Shown here piece by piece: positions 1-7,169 of a DNA stretch of 9,454 bases (the first letter of the stretch is position 1; every line of letters begins with the position of its first letter). The notes under the pieces are model-generated. The model had not been told where the DNA came from. It was given only the letters and a program-made list of their open reading frames with translations, and searched no databases. The DNA is taken from NCBI GenBank assembly GCA_027435495.1, contig DAHZZC010000323.1:1-9454 (forward strand). Direction: 5' to 3'. A program made the position numbers and the translations under genes. The DNA comes from Planctomycetales bacterium (GTDB lineage Bacteria; Planctomycetota; Planctomycetia; Isosphaerales; Isosphaeraceae).

Positions 1-480
1 TTCGTCGCCGATCCAGAGTTCCGGGACGCGGAGACGTCGATAGACCTTGATCGAACGATCCGCTGTGTGAGTGTCGACGGCCTCGATGGCGAGGTCGGGC
101 GGCGGGTCGACCTTCAGATCGATCCGATCCTTGCCGAGAACCCGCGCAGCGTTGGCGAGGTAGTAAGATTGGTCTCCTTCCACTCCGCCTTTTCTGGAGG
201 AGCGGCGGAAAGTCGTTGATCCCGTTGCGATGAACGGCCGACGCAAGACGACCGCGGTCTCCTCGACAATCCACCCCAGACGCTTCTTGAGCCGCTCGTG
301 CGGATATCCCGGCGACATGAGGTAGACCATTCCATCGAGGTAAACCATCTTCGGGAACGAACGCGGGCCGCGAAGCCGGAGGAGGAGGGAATAGCCCTTC
401 CACCCGACGTCGGCGAATTCGACCCACCGGCCGTCGCCGATGTTCTTCGCCTTCTCGATGATGGTCGTCGCCGTGCTCAT
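1..480 (-). CDS. Uma2 family endonuclease-like protein, C-terminus cut by window edge
   Basis: This reading frame is open from an ATG at 480 down to base 1 (160 codons) and leaves the window without a stop. The protein matches the Uma2 family (DUF820, PD-(D/E)XK nuclease fold) in its order of motifs. These are VYLDGMVYLMSPGYPHERLK (about residues 46-65), STTFRR (88-93), GVEGDQSYYL (99-108), then DPPPDLAIEAVDTH (125-138) followed by SIKVYRRLRVPELWIGD (143-159). The acidic residues near D129 and E133 and K145 sit where the family has its presumed active site. Uma2 proteins are very abundant in planctomycetes and cyanobacteria, but their cellular role is largely unproven. A weak GGGG element lies 7 bases before the ATG. 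The gene follows the upstream Uma2 gene by 35 bases on the same strand, so co-transcription is likely. The last part of the fold is missing only because of the window edge. Confidence 0.85.
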   Translation of the reverse strand, partial: MSTATTIIEKAKNIGDGRWVEFADVGWKGYSLLLRLRGPRSFPKMVYLDGMVYLMSPGYPHERLKKRLGWIVEETAVVLRRPFIATGSTTFRRSSRKGGVEGDQSYYLANAARVLGKDRIDLKVDPPPDLAIEAVDTHTADRSIKVYRRLRVPELWIGDE

Positions 481-515
481 GACCGGCCCCGATCCGATGG
501 ATGGAATGTCGCGAT

Positions 516-1142
516 TCAGAGGATCTCGCTCAACTTGATTCGCCCCAGTTCACGCCCCTCGACGATCACGGGGACCTCGTCGTCGGTCCCATAATCCCGA
601 CGCTCCTGATACCTTGCCGCGTTTCCCCGCCCCGTCGGCGACGAATACGCCTCGACCCGACGTTCGGGGATGTTGACGATCCAGTAGCTCGCCCCCTTGC
701 ACGCCGCATACTTCGTCCACTTTAACCCGCGATCCTTGGCATAGGTCGAATCGGCAACCTCGGCCAGGAGCCCGATATCCGCGGGCCTCGGGGCGCGTGT
801 CCGATATCGATCGAGGGGCCCGCGGAGTGCGGTGAGATCGGGCTCGGGACGCCAGTATCGACCCAGCACCACCGATTTTTCCTCGCGGACAATCCATGAT
901 GGCCCGAGGATTCCGCGGTATTTCTGGGCATGCGACGTCACGGCGAAATCATGAGGATCGTCTTTGGTCATCTCCTTGATCAGCCGACCGGCCAGGAGTT
1001 CGATATCCTCTTCGTCCCGGAAGATCCCCGCATCGATCATCTTGAGAAACTCGGCGACTGTGAGCCGGTAAGCGACCAGCCCCGTCGAGGAGTTGGGCTC
1101 CGCCCGCGCCGGAATCGCCGATTGGGTGTGGGTCGCCATCAT
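516..1142 (-). CDS. Uma2 family endonuclease-like protein
   Basis: This 208-residue protein is of usual length for the Uma2/DUF820 family, predicted to have a restriction-endonuclease-like fold. Visible motifs are LTVAEFLKMIDAGIF and DEEDIELLAGRLIKEM (about residues 27-58), RPEPDLTAL (98-106, D102), LLAEVADSTYAKDRGLKWTK (125-144, with E128, D137 and K141/K144) and ASYWIVNIPERRVEAYSSP (151-169). The reading frame stays open far upstream, but that part is a shadow of the DUF444 gene. The start is placed at the double ATG (1142 or 1139), where GAGG lies 4 bases before the first ATG and 7 before the second, so the second may be the one used. The gene follows the DUF444 stop by 31 bases and precedes another Uma2 gene by 35 bases, which suggests one transcript. 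It is clearly different in sequence from the neighbouring Uma2 protein, so the two do not look like a recent duplication. Substrate and role are unknown. Confidence 0.88.
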   Translation of the reverse strand: MMATHTQSAIPARAEPNSSTGLVAYRLTVAEFLKMIDAGIFRDEEDIELLAGRLIKEMTKDDPHDFAVTSHAQKYRGILGPSWIVREEKSVVLGRYWRPEPDLTALRGPLDRYRTRAPRPADIGLLAEVADSTYAKDRGLKWTKYAACKGASYWIVNIPERRVEAYSSPTGRGNAARYQERRDYGTDDEVPVIVEGRELGRIKLSEIL

Positions 1143-1173
1143 CGGGCCTCGCTTCGCCGAAACCGTCCCGTGG

Positions 1174-2277
1174 TCAACGCCCGCGGCCGAGGAACTCCTT
1201 GATCGAATCGTAGATGCCTTCCTTGTTGCGGATCTCGGAGAGGGCCAGCTTGTCCTCATCCTCAAAGGCTTCTTCCAGCTCCCGGTAGAACTCGCCCGAG
1301 CCGTAGGGGCTCTCGACCTGGCCGTAGCAGAAGAGGTTGCACTTGGGGAGCAACTGGTCGCGGAGCAGGCCGATGCAGTGGCGGTTGTCCTCGCCCCAGT
1401 TGTCGCCATCAGAAAAGTGGAATATATAGATGTTCCAGTCGATTTGAGGGTGCTGGTCGTCGATGATCTTGTTGGCGAGGTTATACGCCGAACTGATCCG
1501 CGTACCGCCACTCTCTCGGGTGTGGTAGAAGGTGTGCTCGTCGACCTCGCGGGCGACGGCATCATGGATGATATATCGCTTGGTGAGGCCGTCGTACTGG
1601 CTTTTGAGCCAGGCATCGATCCAGAAGGCCTCGGTCCGGACGATCTCCTTCTGGTCGTCGGTCATTGAGCCGGAGACGTCCATGAGGTAGAAGACGACGG
1701 CGTTGAACTGCGGGAGAGCGATTGGGTTCCAGGAGCGATAGAGCTTGTCCTCGCGGATGGGGATGACGAGGGGGTCGCGTGGGTCGTAGGTGTTCGAGGC
1801 GATCTGCCGCTTGAGGGCTTTCTTGTAGGTGCGTTTGAAGTGGCGGAGGCTCTCGGGTCCGGTCTGGCGGATGCCGGTGTACTTGTCCTTCTCCTCGACG
1901 ATGTTGGCGCGGCCCTTGGGCTCGATTCGGGGGAGGGCCAGTTCCTCGCCGAGGATCTGGGCGAGCTCGTCCATGGTGAGCTCGACCTCGAGGATGTGGT
2001 GTCCGGGGGCCTCGCCGGCGCCGGGGCCGGCCTCGCCGTCGCCGGAGCGGCCGATGGGAGTGCCGACATCGCCAGGGCCCTGGCCGACTCCGCCCCGGTT
2101 CTTGGTCCCATATCGGAACTCGGGGATGTCGATCTGGGGCAAGGGGATCGAGACGAATTCGCCGCCGGACTTGCCGATCATCTCGCCGTGCGTGATGTAC
2201 TTACGCAGGTCGGATTTGATCTTGCCCCGGACGATCTGCTTGAATCGGTTGGCGTCACGGTCGATTTTTCGCACCAC
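1174..2277 (-). CDS. yeaH: DUF444 family protein (YeaH/YhbH), VWA-like
   Basis: This protein of about 367 residues belongs to the DUF444 family (E. coli YeaH, Bacillus YhbH). The family is genetically linked to the PrkA kinase and to stationary-phase, nutrient-stress or sporulation responses; its biochemical role is not settled. The N-terminal part has VRGKIKSDLRKYITHGEMIG and FVSIPLPQIDIPEFRYG (about residues 16-57), followed by a Gly-rich linker (62-92). The C-terminal half is von Willebrand A-like. It has a MIDAS-type DVSGSMTDDQKE (D200, S202, S204), a downstream GGTRISSA (T259) and HFSDGDN (D290), which together could bind a divalent metal. The start is taken as GTG at 2277 because the recognisable family sequence begins there. 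GGAGAGG lies 11 bases upstream, and a further 100 in-frame codons are low in protein-like character. A second GTG follows immediately at 2274. A candidate promoter lies about 250 bases upstream, so expression independent of prkA is possible. Confidence 0.93.
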   Translation of the reverse strand: MVRKIDRDANRFKQIVRGKIKSDLRKYITHGEMIGKSGGEFVSIPLPQIDIPEFRYGTKNRGGVGQGPGDVGTPIGRSGDGEAGPGAGEAPGHHILEVELTMDELAQILGEELALPRIEPKGRANIVEEKDKYTGIRQTGPESLRHFKRTYKKALKRQIASNTYDPRDPLVIPIREDKLYRSWNPIALPQFNAVVFYLMDVSGSMTDDQKEIVRTEAFWIDAWLKSQYDGLTKRYIIHDAVAREVDEHTFYHTRESGGTRISSAYNLANKIIDDQHPQIDWNIYIFHFSDGDNWGEDNRHCIGLLRDQLLPKCNLFCYGQVESPYGSGEFYRELEEAFEDEDKLALSEIRNKEGIYDSIKEFLGRGR

Positions 2278-2524
2278 GGCTGTCTGGCCCTCTCCGCTGG
2301 GGTCTGGGGCCGCTCCGTTCCGTCCCGGTCGCCCCGATAATCGTCGCCAAGGACCTGAGGGCGCAGCGACTCGCCCGCAGGACGCTGCGGTCCACCGAGC
2401 CGAAAAACAAAAGATCGATGGGGAGTTTGCCCGGGAACGAAGGGTCGAGGTGGGTCGGGAATCGGATCGGAGTGCGTCGGCCCGGTGTTCGGTGCCAGAG
2501 GCCCGGGTAGCCCCCTTACAGCAA

Positions 2525-2554
2525 ATTGTATTCCGGGCCCCCATGGCCGGCCAA
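2525..2554 (-). promoter_or_regulatory. Candidate sigma70-type promoter for the DUF444 gene
   Basis: Read on the minus strand, a -35-like TTGGCC (2554-2549, 4 of 6 to consensus) is followed after 18 bases by a -10-like TACAAT (2530-2525, 5 of 6). Transcription would begin near 2518 and give a leader of roughly 240 bases before the GTG at 2277. The -10 element stands out as one of the few A/T-rich spots in a very G/C-rich gap. This is pattern matching only. Confidence 0.35.
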
Positions 2555-2592
2555 GGCCAATGCACGCCCGATTCCACCAGAAGGGCGGCATT

Positions 2593-2610
2593 CGGGCCGG
2601 GATCGGCCCG
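2593..2610 (-). terminator. Hairpin after the nucleotidyltransferase gene, possible weak terminator
   Basis: CGGGCCG and CGGCCCG form a perfect 7-bp stem with a 4-base loop, all but one pair G:C, about 25 bases after the stop of the nucleotidyltransferase gene. No run of T follows on the minus strand, so it is not a classical intrinsic terminator. It may instead stabilise the 3' end of the message or slow polymerase before the internal promoter candidate. Confidence 0.3.
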
Positions 2611-2634
2611 GGAATCCTGTCGAGGCGACTCGAT

Positions 2635-3294
2635 TCAGTCGCGGTCGGGGCCCTCGATCGGCTCCTGAAGGCCCCGCCACAGTTCCCGATATTTCTCGCG
2701 GACGTACGGGTTCAGTTCGTCGGCGAACCGATCGGGGAGGTCGAGAATACGAATCACTTCCTGGACGTCGCCCAGGTCCTTGAGCCGGCCCGGATTCGTC
2801 ATCCCCGACGCCAGTTTTAATTCGACCAGGGTTGGCAAATTCAGGAAGCGGATCCCGCCCAGGTCGATCCCCACCTCGGCCGGGTCCGGGAACGCCACCG
2901 GCTTCGGCTTGCCGTCCTCCGGGAACTCGCCGGCCACCAGGAACTCGATTCGGACCCCGAACTCGGTGTCGCGAAGGTTCTTGCTCCCGGCGAACGGCGG
3001 GATGTAGCCCAGGCCGTCGAGTCGATCGTGGATGGTCCGAAGGGATTCCCGGCTCACGAGGATGTTGAGATCGATCGTCAGCCGGCGGAACCCGTGCGCA
3101 TCGAGCGACATCCCGCCGGCCACGGCGTACGGGATGCCCAACTCCTCCAGCCGTCTCGCGATCTTTCGCATCGCCTTGAAGACGTCGCTGTCGTGTCGAA
3201 AATGGCGGTCACCCTCGTCCATGCTCCAGTCTCTGTTCGCGCGGAGGCGCTGCTCGTAAGACAGGATAGACGGGCTTGTGGCGGCAACAGGCAT
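2635..3294 (-). CDS. Nucleotidyltransferase-fold protein (AbiEii/MNT-like), possibly inactive
   Basis: This 219-residue protein resembles the small nucleotidyltransferase-like proteins of planctomycetes. Residues 35-58 form a likely helix leading into VAGGMSLDAHGFRRLTIDLN (about 58-77), the place of the family's GG...H...R.T.D.D signature. The second metal-binding carboxylate is Asn here (D75-x-N77 rather than DxD). A third acidic residue is present in VRIEFLV (E117). Further blocks are GYIPPFAGSKNLRDTEFG (96-113), LPTLVELKLASG (153-164) and RLKDLGDVQEVIRIL (170-184). The ATG at 3294 has a GAAGGGGGG stretch 8 bases upstream. An ATG at 3222 is an alternative, but it lacks a well-spaced ribosome site. 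The gene sits 106 bases after prkA and 357 before the DUF444 gene, splitting a normally linked pair. Relatives include antitoxin- and toxin-type nucleotidyltransferases, but no partner of that kind is adjacent, so its role is unknown. Confidence 0.8.
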   Translation of the reverse strand: MPVAATSPSILSYEQRLRANRDWSMDEGDRHFRHDSDVFKAMRKIARRLEELGIPYAVAGGMSLDAHGFRRLTIDLNILVSRESLRTIHDRLDGLGYIPPFAGSKNLRDTEFGVRIEFLVAGEFPEDGKPKPVAFPDPAEVGIDLGGIRFLNLPTLVELKLASGMTNPGRLKDLGDVQEVIRILDLPDRFADELNPYVREKYRELWRGLQEPIEGPDRD

Positions 3295-3342
3295 TGCGGC
3301 AGCCCCCCTTCAGTCATCCGGCAACTCGGCCGGCGCGGTCTT

Positions 3343-3359
3343 CTCGCGGATTTCGCGAG
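3343..3359 (-). other. Small inverted repeat in the prkA-nucleotidyltransferase gap
   Basis: CTCGCG and CGCGAG form a perfect 6-bp stem around the 5-base loop GATTT (plus-strand reading). The repeat lies about 40 bases after the prkA stop, inside the 106-base gap before the next gene. It is not followed by a T-run on the minus strand. It could be an RNA-processing or partial-termination structure, or chance in G/C-rich DNA. Confidence 0.25.
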
Positions 3360-3400
3360 GGGCTCGCACCGGCCGGGGTTGCAATCGGCTCCGCGATCGA

Positions 3401-5461
<2,061 letters not shown>

Positions 5462-5539
5462 GGGACTTTTCCCTCCTCAAGTCGGCCCGATCCGGTCCAG
5501 TCGCGACCATTGACGTGGAGCCCCGAAGTCCGCCCGTGC

Positions 5540-5554
5540 GGTCCGGGCCGGACC
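5540..5554. repeat. Perfect 15-base palindrome in the prkA leader
   Basis: GGTCCGG and CCGGACC flank a single central G. The spacing is too short for an RNA hairpin, so if functional it would more likely be a dimeric protein-binding site. It lies about 80 bases upstream of the prkA ATG, downstream of the promoter candidate. In DNA this rich in G/C such a palindrome could also occur by chance. Confidence 0.3.
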
Positions 5555-5601
5555 CCGCCGCGGCGAGACCGGTCCGCGCGCAGGCCGGGGCGTCCTCATC
5601 C

Positions 5602-5632
5602 ATTCTCTGTGTGGGTTCGGCCGAATTGTCAA
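5602..5632 (-). promoter_or_regulatory. Candidate sigma70-type promoter for prkA
   Basis: The minus strand carries a perfect TTGACA (5632-5627), followed after 19 bases by GAGAAT (5607-5602, 4 of 6 to the -10 consensus). Transcription would begin near 5595, leaving a leader of about 135 bases before the prkA ATG. The spacing is longer than the usual 17 and the -10 is imperfect, so the call rests mainly on the perfect -35 match and its position. Confidence 0.33.
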
Positions 5633-5732
5633 GCATCAAATCAACTGATGGGGGCGCCAGATCGAGGCAAGAACATCGGGCCGGTTGCCATGCCAGTGCA
5701 GGGACCAGGGGGGCGGACGAAGAGGCTTGCCG

Positions 5733-5771
5733 CTGTCGCGAGGACATTGGGACCGGCCTTCGCGGCGACAG
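5733..5771. other. Imperfect hairpin in the gap upstream of prkA
   Basis: CTGTCGC (5733-5739) and GCGACAG (5765-5771) are perfect complements. The sequence between them, GAGG and CCTTCGCG, allows further partial pairing with a bulge. No T-run follows on either strand. It lies between the orphan plus-strand frame and the prkA promoter candidate, so it could end transcription arriving from the DUF1559 gene, but this is unproven. Confidence 0.25.
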
Positions 5772-5787
5772 GAACTCCGGCCCTTCA

Positions 5788-6342
5788 ATGGTTATTACAA
5801 CCCCGCTTTCGCCCGCCTGTCAAGCGAGGCACCTGGGGCGCGGACTCCGGAGGCGTCCCACGTCCGAGTTCGACCCGTCGTTCCCGATCCGCGACGAGCA
5901 GGCCGTCCGGTCCGAGGCGAGCGCCGAGGTGCTCTTCGACCGGGTCCGTCGGCTCATCGGCGGCGTCGTCCTCTGGCGTGGCCGGCGTGACCCGGCCCGC
6001 ATCTGGACCGACGGCGCCATCGACTTCTGGCGGGTTGGTGATGACGAGCCCGATCGTCGGTTGCTTCACCACGCCGAGAGGAAAAACCCCGGCGACGCCT
6101 GGTTCGCGTTCCGCGTCCGTCCCCTCGGCGACGGCGGCTTGGGCAAAAGGTCTCGCCTAACAGTCCTGGGGCCGAATCAATCTTCCCGAGTGTCGATTAG
6201 CTCTCCACCCGCGACGGTCCCGAGTGCTTGCCAGACTCTATCGTTTATTTGTTCCTTGATCGTCACAACGGATCCATCGCACTTGAGCAAGTGGACGCCG
6301 ATGGGGTGGCGGCTGCTGGCGGTTACGATGGCCCTTCCTTGA
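5788..6342 (+). CDS. Hypothetical protein or gene remnant, plus strand
   Basis: This is the only plus-strand frame here with a coding-like signature. From about 5857 to 6020 nearly every third codon base is G or C, while first positions are less so and second positions least. That ordering (GC3 above GC1 above GC2) is expected of a real gene in high-GC DNA, and the minus-strand frame across the same bases does not show it. The translation is protein-like, with EFDPSFPIRDEQAVRSEASA, VLFDRVRRLIGGVVLWRG and RIWTDGAIDFWRVGDDEP. No family is recognised. Both ends are poor. The ATG at 5788 has only a distant AGGA, the first 25 codons lack the signature, and the frame runs on to 6342 through the antisense of the DUF1559 3' end. 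A truncated or decayed gene spanning about 5857-6150 is the best reading. A minus-strand frame (6072-5785) was considered less likely. Confidence 0.3.
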   Translation: MVITTPLSPACQARHLGRGLRRRPTSEFDPSFPIRDEQAVRSEASAEVLFDRVRRLIGGVVLWRGRRDPARIWTDGAIDFWRVGDDEPDRRLLHHAERKNPGDAWFAFRVRPLGDGGLGKRSRLTVLGPNQSSRVSISSPPATVPSACQTLSFICSLIVTTDPSHLSKWTPMGWRLLAVTMALP

Positions 6343-7169
6343 TAATCATCGCCCGTGTCGGTGAAATGACAACTGTTCCGATTCGGCGGCAAGATGTGGT
6401 GGTAGCGAGTGTAGAAGACGTTCCCGTCCGCCCATCGCTGGCCTGACCATTCGACACTCGACTCGGCTCGCGGGGTTGTCTCCGGATCGGTCGAGGCGCA
6501 CTCGGTGAAGGGATCGGCCGCGGCCCGCGGCAGGAGGTAGTAGTCGCTCCTGGGATCGGGAAACTCCGGGTCGCCCAGGCATCGCTCGCTGAAAGCCGCG
6601 GTCATGCTCAGGCCGTCGCGGATCCGGCCCGATCGCATAGCGCTTTGATACCAGAAGACCCCGTTGTTCTCCCCCGACCCGCCCGGCCAGCGAGACAGGA
6701 GATTGATGGATAGGGTCCCGGCATTCGCGCGGTAGCTGTTATGCCCTAACCGAGGATCTTCATCGATGTCGTCGGAATCGCTTGGGCATAGGAAGACCTC
6801 GAGGGAGGCCGCGAGTGCTGTCGTGTTTGTCGCGCCGCGGGCGGGGTCGTGGCTCCAGGGCACGGCCGAGAAGTTCAGGGCATTGAAGAGTGACCACTGG
6901 TCCAACTCACCGAGCATCATCGCCTGGGCCGACCACCGCGGCACATACCCCGGTGGCCCGCTGCCCCCCACGCCGAAGGGATAAACCTGGCAAGTGGCCT
7001 CATAATTGGCGAGGGCCAGGCCGATCTGCTTCAGGCGGCTCCGACACGCGGCCCCCCTCGCCGCCTCCCTCGCGGCCATCACGGCTGGCAGGATCAGGGC
7101 GACGAGGAGGCCCATCACGGCCAGGACCACGAGGAATTCGATCAAGCTGAATCCTCTCCTATCGTTCAT
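6177..7169 (-). CDS. DUF1559 domain protein with prepilin-type N-terminal signal
   Basis: This 330-residue protein is of the planctomycete-type DUF1559 family. The N-terminus is a type IV pilin-like class III signal: MNDRRG cut before FSLIEFLVVLAVMGLLVALI (cleavage expected after G6, with E11 as the mature +5 glutamate). A single hydrophobic helix continues to about residue 30. PAVMAAREAARGAACRSRLK and QIGLALANY (about 28-56) are hallmark sequences of the family. FLCPSD (126-131), SYRANAG (145-151) and the C-terminal SSRHPIGVHLLKCDGSVVTI (285-304) with WQALGTVAGGE (313-323) complete the fold. The start is set at the ATG at 7169, because the signal begins there and GGGAGGT lies about 7 bases upstream; the open frame before it overlaps the glycosyltransferase gene. 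The protein is expected to be exported or membrane-anchored and processed by a prepilin peptidase. Function within this large family is unproven. The start overlaps the upstream glycosyltransferase stop by 11 bases, suggesting coupled translation. Confidence 0.93.
   Translation of the reverse strand: MNDRRGFSLIEFLVVLAVMGLLVALILPAVMAAREAARGAACRSRLKQIGLALANYEATCQVYPFGVGGSGPPGYVPRWSAQAMMLGELDQWSLFNALNFSAVPWSHDPARGATNTTALAASLEVFLCPSDSDDIDEDPRLGHNSYRANAGTLSINLLSRWPGGSGENNGVFWYQSAMRSGRIRDGLSMTAAFSERCLGDPEFPDPRSDYYLLPRAAADPFTECASTDPETTPRAESSVEWSGQRWADGNVFYTRYHHILPPNRNSCHFTDTGDDYQGRAIVTASSRHPIGVHLLKCDGSVVTIKEQINDRVWQALGTVAGGELIDTRED

Larger units (their letters stand above)
2278..2634. other. 357-base gap and probable leader of the DUF444 gene
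   Basis: No convincing gene is seen here. Several frames are open, including an in-frame extension of the DUF444 gene up to 2577, but the translations are rich in Arg, Pro, Ser and Ala and show no family motif. On the minus strand the region holds a hairpin-forming inverted repeat just after the nucleotidyltransferase gene (2593-2610), a sigma70-like promoter candidate (2525-2554), and then a predicted leader of about 240 bases before the DUF444 GTG. This gap is unusually long inside an otherwise compact gene row. Confidence 0.6.
5462..5787. other. Non-coding leader and promoter region upstream of prkA
   Basis: No convincing gene is seen. The minus strand holds the strong prkA ribosome site (GAGGAGGG ending about 9 bases before the ATG), a 15-base palindrome at 5540-5554 and a promoter candidate at 5602-5632. 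An imperfect hairpin follows at 5733-5771. Open frames here give Arg/Pro/Ala/Gly-rich translations without motifs. Confidence 0.55.

Noticed and set aside
1143..1616. N-terminal extension of the second Uma2 frame into the DUF444 gene
   Set aside because: It overlaps well-supported DUF444 coding sequence, and its Ser/Thr/Ala-rich translation is an out-of-frame shadow.
2278..2577. 100-codon N-terminal extension of the DUF444 frame to 2577
   Set aside because: The extension lacks protein-like character and family similarity, while the recognised DUF444 sequence starts at the GTG pair at 2277/2274.
5785..6072. 95-residue minus-strand frame in the gap before prkA
   Set aside because: Its third codon positions are less G/C-rich than its first positions, the reverse of what a gene in this genome should show. 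The opposite strand shows the proper pattern.
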